Assembly (NCBI RefSeq): GCF_035658495.1
Contig: NZ_CP141944.1
Span: 3,064,001-3,128,000 of the forward strand
Length of the DNA: 64,000 nucleotides
Source of the DNA: Novosphingobium sp. RL4
GTDB lineage: Bacteria; Pseudomonadota; Alphaproteobacteria; Sphingomonadales; Sphingomonadaceae
Direction of reading: 5' to 3'
The notes beneath the pieces are model-generated. The model did no database searches. It was not told where the DNA came from and worked only from the letters and a program-made list of their open reading frames with translations. Below are positions 27,087 to 36,889 of this stretch, piece after piece; the stretch's first letter is position 1; the number at the start of each line of letters is the position of its first letter. The position numbers and the translations under genes are program-made.

Positions 27087-27884
27087 TCAGGCGGCGACGT
27101 TCTTCGGAGCGTACTTTTCCATTAGCTTGTAGGCGCGTGCGTACCACTTGCTGTTCGGATAGTTGTTTTCCAGCACGGCCGCCGCCTTCTGCGCTTCCTC
27201 GGGCACGCCGAGCGAGAGATATCCCTCGACCAGACGGAAGAGGGCTTCCGGTGCATGGCTGGTGGTCTGGAAATTGTCGACGACGTTGCGGAAGCGCAGG
27301 GTTGCCGCGAGCCACTTGCCGCTGGCCTCGTAGCCGCGGCCGATGGTCATTTCCTTGCCGGCGAGGTGATCGTTCACAAGGTCGATCTTGAGCTTCGCGT
27401 CCGCGGCGTAAGGCGTGCCGGGATAGCGGCGCATCACGTCGGTCAGCGCCTGCTTGGCCTGCTCGGTGGTCTTCTGGTCGCGCGTGACGTCGCTGATCTG
27501 TTCGTAATAGCAGATCGCGATCAGGTAATAGGCGTAAGGCGCGTCCTTGTTGCCCGGGTGGATCGAGAGGAAGCGCTGCGCCGACTGGATCGACTTCGTA
27601 TAGTCACGCGCGGCATAGTAGCTGAACGCACTCATGAGCTGCGCGCGGCGGGCCCAGGGCGAATAGGGGTGCTGGCGCTCCACTTCGTCGAACAGGGCGG
27701 CGGCCTGCTTGGTGCGGCCCTGATTCAGGCGCTGCTGCGCGGCCGCGTAAAGCGTATCGACGTCGCGCGCGACGTAGGCGGTGTCCTTGTTTCCGCCCCT
27801 CCCGCCTGCGCATCCTGCGGTGAGGACGATCGCGCCGGTGGCGGCAGCGAGAAGGGCGATCTTGAAGCGCGAGCGTTCGAACAT
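27087..27884 (-). CDS. bamD: Outer-membrane assembly lipoprotein BamD
   Basis: 265 residues. Lipobox LTAGC after a hydrophobic core, then five TPR-like repeats (LYAAAQQRLNQGRTKQAAALFDEVERQHPYSPWARRA is the first; KYYEQISDVTRD-type loop ICYYEQISDVTRDQ is diagnostic). Part of the BAM complex with BamA on the periplasmic side of the outer membrane; essential in most Proteobacteria. ATG at 27884 gives the correct lipoprotein start. Lies 83 nt upstream of recN, probably co-transcribed, as in many alphaproteobacteria. Confidence 0.95.
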   Translation of the reverse strand: MFERSRFKIALLAAATGAIVLTAGCAGGRGGNKDTAYVARDVDTLYAAAQQRLNQGRTKQAAALFDEVERQHPYSPWARRAQLMSAFSYYAARDYTKSIQSAQRFLSIHPGNKDAPYAYYLIAICYYEQISDVTRDQKTTEQAKQALTDVMRRYPGTPYAADAKLKIDLVNDHLAGKEMTIGRGYEASGKWLAATLRFRNVVDNFQTTSHAPEALFRLVEGYLSLGVPEEAQKAAAVLENNYPNSKWYARAYKLMEKYAPKNVAA

Positions 27885-28030
27885 GGCCGGGTCTATAACC
27901 AGCGCTTTGCTGAACGCCAAGTGAAGTTGCACGGCAAGGCGACAGGAAGGCATTTCTTCCCCGGCTTAGACGCTGAATCGGCGAAGTTCGGCATTGTCTG
28001 GCGCGGCGTGCCTGCCATAGTCGGACCGAT

Positions 28031-29812
28031 ATGGCCGGCAGCAACGCTCTCTCCTCTCCCGTCTTGTCCGATGCACTGGTTATCCTGGGTGCAGCGGGCA
28101 TCGTGATTCCCGTTTTCAACCGTTTCCGCATCACCCCGGTGATCGGGTTCATCCTCGTAGGGCTGCTGGTCGGCCCCTTCGGTCTCGGCCGGCTGGTGTT
28201 CGATACGCCGTGGCTGTCCTGGGTGACGATAACCGACCCCGACGGGCTGGAGATATTCGCCGAATTCGGCATCATCCTGCTGCTGTTCTCGATCGGCCTG
28301 GAACTGTCGTTCGGCCGCTTGTGGGCGATGCGGCGCTTCGTGTTCGGGCTCGGCTCGCTGGAACTGATCCTGACCGGCAGCGCCCTCACATTCTTCTTCG
28401 CCGCGATCGGGCAGGGATTCTCCGGCGCGATGGCGCTCGGCCTCGCACTGGCGCTATCCTCCACGGCGCTCGTCCTCAAGATGACCGACACCACCACCCC
28501 GGTCGGCCGCGCGGCGCTCGCCATGCTGCTGTTCGAGGATATCGCGCTGGTGCCGATCATCTTCCTGCTGGGCGCACTGGCACCCCACGCCAAGGGCGCG
28601 GGAATGGACGGCCTGATCCACACGCTGGTCTGGGGCACGCTGGTCGTCACCGCGCTGCTGGTGCTGGGCCGCTACCTGCTCCCGCCGCTCTTCGCGCAGG
28701 CGGCACGCACCAAGAGCCCCGAACTGTTCCTGGCGGCCAGCCTGCTGGTGGTGATCCTGGCCTCGCTGGCGACGGGGGCGACCGGTCTTTCCCCTATAGT
28801 CGGCGCGCTCGTCGCGGGCCTGCTGATCGCCGAGACCGAATACCATACCGAGGTCGAACAGATCATCGAGCCGTTCAAGGGCCTCGCGCTCGGCGTGTTC
28901 CTCATCACCATCGGCATGAGCATCGACCTTCGGATCGTGTGGGAGAACCTCACCTCGATCCTGATCGCCGCGGTTGGCGTGATCCTGCTCAAGTCCACGG
29001 TGACGGGCCTGCTGCTGCGCATGATGGGCGCCCGGCGCGGCACCGCGACCGAAACCGGCATCCTGATGTCGAGCCCTTCGGAAACGACGCTGATCGTGCT
29101 GAGCGCGGCGGGCGCGGCACAGCTCATCCAGCCAGGCACGGCGATGTTCTGGCAGATCGTCACCGCGCTGGGCCTTACCGTCACCCCGCTGCTGTCGATG
29201 ATCGGCAAGCTGCTCGCCAAACAGGTGGACAGCGTGGAAACGCCGCACCAGCCCGCCGAGGCGACCGACAAGCCGCAGACCCTCATCATCGGCTTCGGGC
29301 GCGTCGGACGGCTGGTGGCCGACATGCTGGCCCGTCACGGCCGCCCCTACCTCGCGGTGGACAGCAATACCGACCTCGTCACGGACGGGCGCCGCCATGG
29401 CTACACGGTGGCCTTCGGGGATGCCGGTCGCGGCGATGCCATGCTGCGCTTCGGCGCAGCCGGTGCGGCGGCGGTGATCCTGACGATGGACGAACCCGTC
29501 ACCGCCCAGCGCATCGTCCGCAAGCTGCGCGCCGATTTTCCCGACCTGCCGATCATCGCCCGCGCCCGCGACGCCGAGCATGCTGCCGTGCTCTATCGCG
29601 CCGGCGCCACGCACGCGGTGCCCGAAACGCTCGAAAGCTCGTTGCAACTCTCGGAAGCCGCACTCACCGAGATCGGCGTCGCCATGGGGCCGGTAATCGC
29701 CTCGATCCACGAAAAGCGCGACGAATTCCGCGAACAGATCAAGGAACAGGGCGGCCTGGCGCAGAAACCTGCGCTCAAGTCAGGCCAGTTGAAGCAGCCC
29801 GAGCGGGCCTAG
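28031..29812 (+). CDS. Monovalent cation:proton antiporter, CPA2/KefB type
   Basis: 593 residues: twelve-helix sodium/proton-exchanger domain (about 10-390; ITPVIGFILVGLLVGPFGLG, LLLFSIGLELSF, ALALSSTALVLKM, MLLFEDIALVP with conserved Asp) followed by a cytosolic RCK/TrkA-N domain (TLIIGFGRVGRLVADMLARHG with the Rossmann GxGxxG, then VDSNTD). Likely exports K+ or Na+ against protons, gated by nucleotide binding. The form resembles YbaL/KefB. Divergent from bamD, convergent with the glutaminase, 10 nt apart. Confidence 0.92.
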   Translation: MAGSNALSSPVLSDALVILGAAGIVIPVFNRFRITPVIGFILVGLLVGPFGLGRLVFDTPWLSWVTITDPDGLEIFAEFGIILLLFSIGLELSFGRLWAMRRFVFGLGSLELILTGSALTFFFAAIGQGFSGAMALGLALALSSTALVLKMTDTTTPVGRAALAMLLFEDIALVPIIFLLGALAPHAKGAGMDGLIHTLVWGTLVVTALLVLGRYLLPPLFAQAARTKSPELFLAASLLVVILASLATGATGLSPIVGALVAGLLIAETEYHTEVEQIIEPFKGLALGVFLITIGMSIDLRIVWENLTSILIAAVGVILLKSTVTGLLLRMMGARRGTATETGILMSSPSETTLIVLSAAGAAQLIQPGTAMFWQIVTALGLTVTPLLSMIGKLLAKQVDSVETPHQPAEATDKPQTLIIGFGRVGRLVADMLARHGRPYLAVDSNTDLVTDGRRHGYTVAFGDAGRGDAMLRFGAAGAAAVILTMDEPVTAQRIVRKLRADFPDLPIIARARDAEHAAVLYRAGATHAVPETLESSLQLSEAALTEIGVAMGPVIASIHEKRDEFREQIKEQGGLAQKPALKSGQLKQPERA

Positions 29813-29822
29813 ACGGAGAGGG

Positions 29823-30788
29823 CTACAACGATCGCGGCTCGAACACGGACCAGCCGGTCCGCTGAACAAGCCGCTCCAGCGCCAGTTGCCCGAGGTGCGA
29901 ATTGCCGCTCTGGTTGAGCCCGGGAGACCATACCGCGATACTCGCGGTGCCCGGCGCCACGGCAAGAATTCCGCCGCCAACGCCCGACTTTCCGGGCAAC
30001 CCGATGCGATAGGCGAAATCGCCCGAGTTATCGTAGTGGCCGCAGGACATCATCAACGCATTGATGCGCCGCGCACGCCGCTCATTGATGACGCGGTGCC
30101 CGTGCGAGATTCCGCCGTTCATCAGATAGCGCCCGGCCAGCGCAAGTTGGCGGCAACTCATGGCGAGCGCGCAGAAGTGGAAATAGGTCCCCAGCACCCG
30201 CTCGACATCGCCGTGGATATTGCCGAAAGCCCGCATGTAATTGGCCAGCGCGCGGTTGCGAAAACCCGTCTCGCTCTCGGCGGCGGCCACGACCTCGTCG
30301 ATGACGATGCCGTCGTCACCCGCGAGTTCGCGCACGAAGCGCAGCATCTGGCCGATCGCCTCGCGCGGCTCCAGGCGCCCGAGCAGCACGTCGGTGACGA
30401 CGATGGCCCCGGCGTTGATGAAAGGATTGCGCGGGATGCCATGCTCGGTTTCAAGCTGGACGATCGAATTGAACGCACTGCCGGACGGTTCACGGCCCAC
30501 CCGGCTCCACAACTGATCTCCCACCGCGCCCAGTGCCAGCGTCAGCGCAAAGACCTTGGAAATCGACTGTATCGAAAACGCCTCTTCGGCATCACCCGCC
30601 GTGTGCACCGCGCCGTCCGCCATGACCACCGCGATCCCGAACTTGGTGTCCGGCACGGCAGCCAGCGGCGGGATATAGTCCGCCACCTTCCCGCGATAGT
30701 CGGCGAAGCGGAGTTCCTCCGCGATTTCGGCGATAATCGCGCCGGGTGCGTCAGCGCCCGAAGTTCCCTTGTTTAATGAAGCTTCCAA
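29823..30788 (-). CDS. glsA: Glutaminase (serine-dependent, GlsA/YbaS family)
   Basis: Hydrolyses glutamine to glutamate and ammonia. Full family pattern: [27 protein letters not shown] with catalytic Ser-x-x-Lys, [44 protein letters not shown]. About 321 residues from the TTG at 30788, matching the family length. A second TTG at 30890 has a better SD (AAGGA) but adds 34 residues without family similarity (Ser/Arg-rich); the true start is unsettled. Stands alone between the antiporter and alaS. In acid-resistance systems this enzyme raises pH, but nothing here shows that role. Confidence 0.9.
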   Translation of the reverse strand: MEASLNKGTSGADAPGAIIAEIAEELRFADYRGKVADYIPPLAAVPDTKFGIAVVMADGAVHTAGDAEEAFSIQSISKVFALTLALGAVGDQLWSRVGREPSGSAFNSIVQLETEHGIPRNPFINAGAIVVTDVLLGRLEPREAIGQMLRFVRELAGDDGIVIDEVVAAAESETGFRNRALANYMRAFGNIHGDVERVLGTYFHFCALAMSCRQLALAGRYLMNGGISHGHRVINERRARRINALMMSCGHYDNSGDFAYRIGLPGKSGVGGGILAVAPGTASIAVWSPGLNQSGNSHLGQLALERLVQRTGWSVFEPRSL

Positions 30789-30931
30789 ACTACCGGCACC
30801 CCGCGATAGTGCACTCCATCGTAAACAGGCACCCTTCCGCGAATAGGACTGGCTGCAGGAAGATTCCCGCAGCGCCAAGAATATAGCCAAGCTTATCCTT
30901 TTTCATGCCCATCCGCCCCCCAAGGTGAAAA

Positions 30932-33592
30932 CTATCCTGCCAGAACGGCCTTCACCGCAGCAATGGCGTCCGCCGCCTTGTCGCCGTCGGGACCGCCGCC
31001 CTGCGCCATGTCGGCGCGGCCGCCGCCGCCCTTGCCGCCCAGCGCTTCCACACCCTTGCGGACCAGATCGACGGCGCTGATCGTGCCGGTGAGGTCTTCG
31101 GTGACGGCAGCGGCGATGCTCGCCTTGCCCTCGTTCACCGCGACGATCGCGGCGACGCCCGAGCCCATGCGCTGCTTCGCCTGATCGAGCAGGCCGCGCA
31201 GTTCCTTGGGATCGAGCCCCTCGAGCACTTGCCCCGAGAACTTCACGCCGTTCACTTCTTCGTCGGCAGCTTCAGCCTTGGCACCGCCGCCGCCGAGCGC
31301 CAGCGCCTTCTTCGCTTCGGCCAGTTCGCGTTCGAGCTTGCGACGCTCGTCCAGCAGCGCGGCGACGCGGGTTTCGACATCTTCGGGAGTGGTGCGCAGC
31401 AGCCCGGCCGCGCCCTTCAGCGCGTCCTCACGGGCGACCAGCCACTGGCGCGCGCCCTCGCCGGTCAGAGCCTCGATACGGCGCACGCCCGAGGAAACGG
31501 CGCTTTCCGAAACGATACGGAACACACCGATATCGCCCGTGGCGCGCACATGCGTGCCGCCGCAAAGCTCGACCGAATAAGTGCGCTCGCCGCCTTCGGT
31601 CTTTGCCGTGCGGCCCATGGAAAGAACGCGCACTTCATCGCCGTACTTCTCGCCGAACAGTGCCATGGCGCCGGCGCCAATGGCGTCGTCAGGCGTCATG
31701 AGGCGAGTCAGGACCGGGTCGTTCGCACGGATTTCCGCATTCACCTCGGCTTCGATCGCAGCGATATCCTCGGCGGTGAGGGCAGTCGGGTGCGAGAAGT
31801 CGAAGCGCAGGCGTTCGGCGGCGACCAGCGATCCCTTCTGGGTAACATGATCGCCCAGACGCTTGCGCAGCGCGGCATGAAGGAGGTGCGTGGCGGAGTG
31901 ATTGGCACGAACCGCGTCACGGCGCTCGACATCGACCGTGAGGTTCACGGCATCGCCGACCTTGATCGTGCCTGCCTCGACCGTACCGCTCATCGCGTGA
32001 AGGCGGCCGAGCGGCTTCGCGGTGTCGGCAACGTCGATCTTCAGGCCATTCGCGCCTGCGATCGCACCGCGATCGCCTTCCTGACCGCCCGATTCGCCAT
32101 AGAACGGGGTCTGGTTGGTAACCACGACAACCTGATCGCCGGCAGTGGCCGAAATGACCTCCTTGCCGTCCTTCACCAGCGCCACGACCTGGCCTTCGCC
32201 GGTCGTGGAGGCGTAGCCGGTGAACTCGGTCGCGCCTTCGCGCTCGGCGATGTCGAACCACACTTCGCTGTCGGCGGCCTGCCCCGAACCCTTCCACGCG
32301 GCGCGGGCGGCAGCCTTCTGCTGGGCCATGGCAGCATCGAAACCGGCGCGGTCCACCGCGATGCCGCGCGAACGCAGGGCGTCTTCGGTCAGGTCGTAAG
32401 GGAAGCCGAAAGTATCATAGAGCTTGAACGCGGTCTCGCCGGGGAGCTCGCCGCCCTCACCCATGTCGCCGGTCGCTTCGTCCAGCAGCTTGAGGCCATT
32501 GGCGAGCGTGCGACGGAACTGCACTTCCTCGCGCTCCAGCGTTTCCTCGATCAGCGGCTGGGCGCGGCCGAGCTCCGGATAGGCCTGGCCCATCTCGGCG
32601 ACCAGCGCGGGGACAAGGCGATGCATCAGCGGGTCACGCGCGCCGAGCAGATGAGCATGGCGCATGGCGCGGCGCATGATGCGACGCAGGACATAGCCGC
32701 GGCCTTCGTTGGACGGTAGCACGCCGTCGGCCAGCAGGAAGCTGGTGGAACGCAGATGGTCCGCGATCACACGGTGGCTGGCGCGCTGCTCGCCCTCGGC
32801 GGCAACGCCGGTGAGGCTTTCCGAGGCGGCAATCAGCGCCTTGAACGTGTCGATATCGTAGTTGTCATGCACGCCCTGCATGACCGCCGAGATGCGTTCG
32901 AGGCCCATGCCCGTATCAATCGAGGGCTTGGGCAGATTGCCGACGATCTCGCCCGCAGCCTGTTCGAACTGCATGAACACGAGGTTCCAGATCTCGATGA
33001 AGCGGTCGCCATCTTCCTCCGGGCTACCCGGAGGGCCGCCCCAGATGTGATCGCCGTGGTCGAAGAAGATTTCCGAGCACGGGCCGCACGGGCCTTCGTC
33101 ACCCATCGCCCAGAAGTTGTCCTTCGTCGGGATGCGGATGATCTTCGATTCGGGCAGGCCGGCGACCTTCTTCCACAGATCGAAGGCTTCATCGTCAGTG
33201 TGATAGACGGTGACCAGCAGCTTCTCGACCGGAAGGCCCCATTCCTTGGTCAGCAGGGTCCAGGCGTGGGTGATCGCCTGTTCCTTGAAGTAGTCGCCGA
33301 ACGAGAAGTTGCCCAGCATCTCGAAGAAAGTGTGGTGGCGCGCGGTGTAGCCGACGTTGTCGAGATCGTTGTGCTTGCCGCCGGCGCGTACGCACTTCTG
33401 CGACGACGTGGCGCGCGGCGTGGCGCGGGTTTCAAGGCCCGTGAACACGTTCTTGAACGGCACCATGCCGGCATTCACGAACATCAGCGTCGGGTCGTTA
33501 TAAGGAACGAGCGGCGCGGACTGGACGGCCTCGTGACCATTGCTGGCGAAATAGTCGAGGAAGGACCGGCGGATTTCGTTGGTCGTGTGCAT
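30932..33592 (-). CDS. alaS: Alanyl-tRNA synthetase
   Basis: 886 residues. Class II catalytic domain ([42 protein letters not shown]), tRNA-recognition domain, editing domain with zinc motif [12 protein letters not shown] and [11 protein letters not shown], and C-Ala domain with a coiled coil ([17 protein letters not shown]) ending in a DHHA1 region with [13 protein letters not shown]. Charges tRNA-Ala and deacylates mischarged Ser/Gly. ATG at 33592 begins the family consensus. Located downstream of recA as in many bacteria, with a DUF885 gene inserted between. Confidence 0.97.
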   Translation of the reverse strand: MHTTNEIRRSFLDYFASNGHEAVQSAPLVPYNDPTLMFVNAGMVPFKNVFTGLETRATPRATSSQKCVRAGGKHNDLDNVGYTARHHTFFEMLGNFSFGDYFKEQAITHAWTLLTKEWGLPVEKLLVTVYHTDDEAFDLWKKVAGLPESKIIRIPTKDNFWAMGDEGPCGPCSEIFFDHGDHIWGGPPGSPEEDGDRFIEIWNLVFMQFEQAAGEIVGNLPKPSIDTGMGLERISAVMQGVHDNYDIDTFKALIAASESLTGVAAEGEQRASHRVIADHLRSTSFLLADGVLPSNEGRGYVLRRIMRRAMRHAHLLGARDPLMHRLVPALVAEMGQAYPELGRAQPLIEETLEREEVQFRRTLANGLKLLDEATGDMGEGGELPGETAFKLYDTFGFPYDLTEDALRSRGIAVDRAGFDAAMAQQKAAARAAWKGSGQAADSEVWFDIAEREGATEFTGYASTTGEGQVVALVKDGKEVISATAGDQVVVVTNQTPFYGESGGQEGDRGAIAGANGLKIDVADTAKPLGRLHAMSGTVEAGTIKVGDAVNLTVDVERRDAVRANHSATHLLHAALRKRLGDHVTQKGSLVAAERLRFDFSHPTALTAEDIAAIEAEVNAEIRANDPVLTRLMTPDDAIGAGAMALFGEKYGDEVRVLSMGRTAKTEGGERTYSVELCGGTHVRATGDIGVFRIVSESAVSSGVRRIEALTGEGARQWLVAREDALKGAAGLLRTTPEDVETRVAALLDERRKLERELAEAKKALALGGGGAKAEAADEEVNGVKFSGQVLEGLDPKELRGLLDQAKQRMGSGVAAIVAVNEGKASIAAAVTEDLTGTISAVDLVRKGVEALGGKGGGGRADMAQGGGPDGDKAADAIAAVKAVLAG

Positions 33593-33813
33593 AACCCGCG
33601 CCGATAATCCAGCGACGCGGCGGCGGCAAGCCGGTTGCTGCGGTCAGACTGGTCGAGATTTGCGATAATCGGCAGCGGTGTGCGCTGACGGCCACAGGAA
33701 ACGACCTTGGGGCATAGTTCATCCAGCGAGCGCCCATGCCATTGCATTGCCCTCGCTGCCCCGCTTAGGTTCGCGCGATCCGGCTCTCAAAACAGATTTC
33801 AAAGGGGAATTTC

Positions 33814-35631
33814 ATGGATCGTCGCTCGTTTCTGGGCCAGGCCAGCGTTGCAGCGCTGGTCGCAGGCATGCCGGCCGGGCTGGCCGCCGCCAGCAACGGA
33901 TCGCGCAATGGCGACGCTGCTCTCAGAGCCCTGCTGGACCGGATTTTCGCAGACCGCCTGGCAGAAAACCCGGAAGGCGCCACGCGGCTCGGGCTCGACA
34001 GCGGCGCGAATGCCGCCCTCAAGTCCCGGCTTTCGGGCCGTTCGACGGCAGACAGTGCACGCGAACTTGCCCGGTCCCGCGCCGAACTCGGAGCGGTGAA
34101 GGCGATCGGCAGCAGCGGGCTCGGCGCTGATGCCAAGCTCGATTACGATGTCGTCACCTATCAGCTCGAACGGAGCATCGCCGGGCAGCAAAGCTTCACT
34201 TACGGTTCCAGCGGCGGCCGCTTCACACCTTATCTGATCAGTCAGCTCACAGGCGCCTATCAGGATGTGCCTGACTTTCTCGACACCCAGCACCGTGTGA
34301 ACAGCGCCGAAGACGCGGATGCCTATCTGGCACGGCTCGGCGCATTCGCAACCGTTCTGGATCAGGAAAGCGAGAGACAGCGCGAGGATGCTGCGCGGGG
34401 CGTCTATGCCCCCGACTATATTCTCGACACCACGCTCAGGCAGTTCGCCGCCCTTCGGGACAAGTCTGCCGGAGAGACCGGGCTCGTGACGGGGTTCGCG
34501 GCCAAACTCGCCAAGGCGAACCTGCCGCCGGAACGTGCGGTGCAAGCCACCCGGATCGTCGAGGATAAAGTGTTCCCGGCGCTCGACCGGCAGCGCGCAT
34601 TGGTGAACGAACTGCGCGCAAAAGCCGTTCATGATGCCGGTTGCTGGCGGCTGCCCGATGGCGAGGCCTACTATACCGCCGCGGCAGAGGCCGCGACCAC
34701 GGTTCGCATGAGCGGCGAGGAAATTCATCGCCTCGGCCTTGATCAGGTGGCCGAGATCGGCGGCCGGATCGATGCGATCCTCAAAAAGCAGGGAATGAGC
34801 CAGGGCACCGTGGGGGAGCGCCTCGTTGCGCTCAACCAGAGGCCGGACCAGCTCTATCCCAACACCGACGAGGGCCGCGCTTCGCTGCTCGGCGAACTCA
34901 ACGCGCAGATCGTCAAGATGCAGGCCCGGCTTTCGGAACAATTCGCCACGCTCCCCAAGGCGCCCGTCGAAGTCCGCCGCGTGCCGCCTGCCATCCAGGC
35001 CGGCGCGCCGGGCGGTTACTATCAGAACGCCTCGCTCGATGGCTCACGCCCTGCGATCTACTACATAAACCTGCGCGATACTTTCGACCGGCCGAAGTTC
35101 GGCCTCGCCACGCTTACGCATCATGAGGCGGTCCCCGGCCATCACCTCCAGGTCATGCTGGCGCTGGAATCGCAGGACATTCCGATGATCCGTCGGCGTG
35201 GTGGCTTCAGCGGCTACAGCGAAGGCTGGGCGCTCTATTCCGAGCAACTGGCGGACGAAATGGGGATGTATGAAGGCGATCCGCTTGGCCAGGTCGGCTA
35301 CCTCCAGTCACTGCTTTTCCGTGCCACCCGTCTCGTAGTGGACTCCGGGATGCACGCCAAGCGCTGGAGCCGCGAGAAGGCGACCGACTATCTGATAGCG
35401 ACCACCGGCATCGCCCGTGGGCGCAGCCAGGGCGAGATCGATCGCTACACCGTCTGGCCGGGGCAGGCCTGCAGCTACAAGATCGGACACACGATGTGGG
35501 TGAAGCTGCGTGACGAGGCCCGCGCGAAGGCCGGTGCGAAGTGGGACCCTCGCGCCTTCCATTCGGTGCTGCTCAAGGGTGCACTGCCGCTCGCCGTGCT
35601 CGAACAGCTGGTCAAGGCCCGTTACGCCTGA
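33814..35631 (+). CDS. Exported DUF885 family protein (HExxH-type metallopeptidase-like)
   Basis: 605 residues. N-terminus MDRRSFLGQASVAALVAG has a twin-arginine-like signal (DRRSFLG). The C-terminal half carries LTHHEAVPGHHLQ with the zinc-type HExxxxH arrangement and GYSEGWALYSEQLADEMG, both hallmarks of DUF885, a clan of probable metallopeptidases; the family has no fully settled substrate. Sphingomonads carry many paralogues. ATG has AAAGGGG upstream. Ends at a strong bidirectional terminator shared with recA. Confidence 0.85.
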   Translation: MDRRSFLGQASVAALVAGMPAGLAAASNGSRNGDAALRALLDRIFADRLAENPEGATRLGLDSGANAALKSRLSGRSTADSARELARSRAELGAVKAIGSSGLGADAKLDYDVVTYQLERSIAGQQSFTYGSSGGRFTPYLISQLTGAYQDVPDFLDTQHRVNSAEDADAYLARLGAFATVLDQESERQREDAARGVYAPDYILDTTLRQFAALRDKSAGETGLVTGFAAKLAKANLPPERAVQATRIVEDKVFPALDRQRALVNELRAKAVHDAGCWRLPDGEAYYTAAAEAATTVRMSGEEIHRLGLDQVAEIGGRIDAILKKQGMSQGTVGERLVALNQRPDQLYPNTDEGRASLLGELNAQIVKMQARLSEQFATLPKAPVEVRRVPPAIQAGAPGGYYQNASLDGSRPAIYYINLRDTFDRPKFGLATLTHHEAVPGHHLQVMLALESQDIPMIRRRGGFSGYSEGWALYSEQLADEMGMYEGDPLGQVGYLQSLLFRATRLVVDSGMHAKRWSREKATDYLIATTGIARGRSQGEIDRYTVWPGQACSYKIGHTMWVKLRDEARAKAGAKWDPRAFHSVLLKGALPLAVLEQLVKARYA

Positions 35632-35665
35632 CGCTGACCGGCACAAGGCAAAGCAGGGCAAAAAG

Positions 35666-35695
35666 AAAACCCCGGTCGCTTGGACCGGGGTTTTT
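35666..35695. terminator. Bidirectional terminator between DUF885 gene and recA
   Basis: AAAACCCCGGTC and GACCGGGGTTTT, loop GCTTG; TTTTT follows on the plus strand and TTTTCTTTTT on the minus strand. Serves both convergent genes. Confidence 0.95.
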
Positions 35696-35718
35696 CTTAT
35701 TTCCAATAATCCGATGCC

Positions 35719-36792
35719 TTATTCGGCATCTTCCGCCGAGGGACCGACCATCATCTCTTCAGCAAGGCCGGCCGTGCGGGCGCGGATCGCCTTTTCGAGA
35801 CGGTCGCAGATCTCCACGTTTTCCTTGAGATAGGTCTTGGCGTTTTCACGCCCCTGGCCGATGCGGATCGAATCATAGCTGAACCATGCCCCGGACTTCT
35901 CGACGATGCCGGCCTTGACGCCCAGATCGAGGATCTCGCCGATCTTCGAGATACCCTCGCCGTACATGATGTCGAATTCGACCTGCTTGAACGGCGGCGC
36001 GACCTTGTTCTTCACGACCTTCACGCGGGTGGCATTGCCGACGATGTCGTCACGGTCCTTGATCTGGCCGGTGCGGCGAATGTCGAGGCGGACCGAAGCG
36101 TAGAACTTGAGCGCGTTGCCGCCCGTGGTCGTCTCGGGGTTGCCGTACATGACGCCGATTTTCATGCGCAGCTGGTTGATGAAGATCACCATGCAGCGCG
36201 AGCGGCTGATCGAACCGGTCAGCTTGCGGAGCGACTGGCTCATCAGGCGGGCCTGAAGACCGACGTGGCTGTCGCCCATCTCGCCTTCGATTTCCGCGCG
36301 GGGAACAAGCGCGGCAACCGAGTCGACCACCAGAACGTCGATCGCGTTCGAGCGCACCAGCGTATCGGTGATTTCGAGCGCCTGTTCGCCGGTATCGGGC
36401 TGCGAGACGATCAGTTCATCGATGTTGACGCCCAGCTTCTTGGCGTAGACCGGGTCAAGCGCGTGCTCAGCGTCGATGAAGGCGGCAGTGCCGCCGGACT
36501 TTTGCGCTTCGGCGATGACATGGAGCGCGAGAGTGGTCTTGCCCGAGCTTTCCGGCCCGTAGACTTCGATCACACGGCCGCGCGGAAGACCACCGACCCC
36601 CAGCGCGATGTCGAGCCCCAGCGAGCCGGTGGAGATCGCCTCGACCTGCATCGCCTCCTTGGAACCCAGCTTCATCGCGGAGCCCTTGCCGAACGCCTTG
36701 TCGATCTGCGCAAGCGCGGCTTCGAGCGCCTTCTGACGGTCCATGTTGTCCTTTTCCTTGCCTTCCTGGATCAGCTTGAGCTGAGCAGCCAT
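35719..36792 (-). CDS. recA: Recombinase RecA
   Basis: 357 residues. Walker [10 protein letters not shown] at 79-87, MAW-type DNA loops ([18 protein letters not shown]) and Walker [11 protein letters not shown] are intact, C-terminal acidic tail ends SAEDAE. Forms filaments on single-stranded DNA for homologous recombination and stimulates LexA cleavage. ATG at 36792 with AAGGGGAAG upstream; an internal ATG at residue 17 has a weaker context. Reversed relative to the DUF885 gene. No LexA box is obvious to me in the 97 nt upstream. Confidence 0.97.
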   Translation of the reverse strand: MAAQLKLIQEGKEKDNMDRQKALEAALAQIDKAFGKGSAMKLGSKEAMQVEAISTGSLGLDIALGVGGLPRGRVIEVYGPESSGKTTLALHVIAEAQKSGGTAAFIDAEHALDPVYAKKLGVNIDELIVSQPDTGEQALEITDTLVRSNAIDVLVVDSVAALVPRAEIEGEMGDSHVGLQARLMSQSLRKLTGSISRSRCMVIFINQLRMKIGVMYGNPETTTGGNALKFYASVRLDIRRTGQIKDRDDIVGNATRVKVVKNKVAPPFKQVEFDIMYGEGISKIGEILDLGVKAGIVEKSGAWFSYDSIRIGQGRENAKTYLKENVEICDRLEKAIRARTAGLAEEMMVGPSAEDAE

Positions 36793-36889
36793 GTCACTTC
36801 CCCTTTGCTACCGGCCTGACCGGAAAGGTCAACGTCGCGGGAAGCTATGTATCGCCTTTGTTCTCACGGAACAAGAGGCGAACACCGGC

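Noticed and set aside
30789..30890. 34-residue N-terminal extension of glutaminase
   Set aside because: Has a fair SD but no family similarity and odd Ser/Arg composition; the shorter start fits the family length. Not fully excluded.
33799..34941. Minus-strand 380-codon ORF opposite the DUF885 gene
   Set aside because: Antisense shadow; the plus-strand gene has signal peptide, SD and family motifs.
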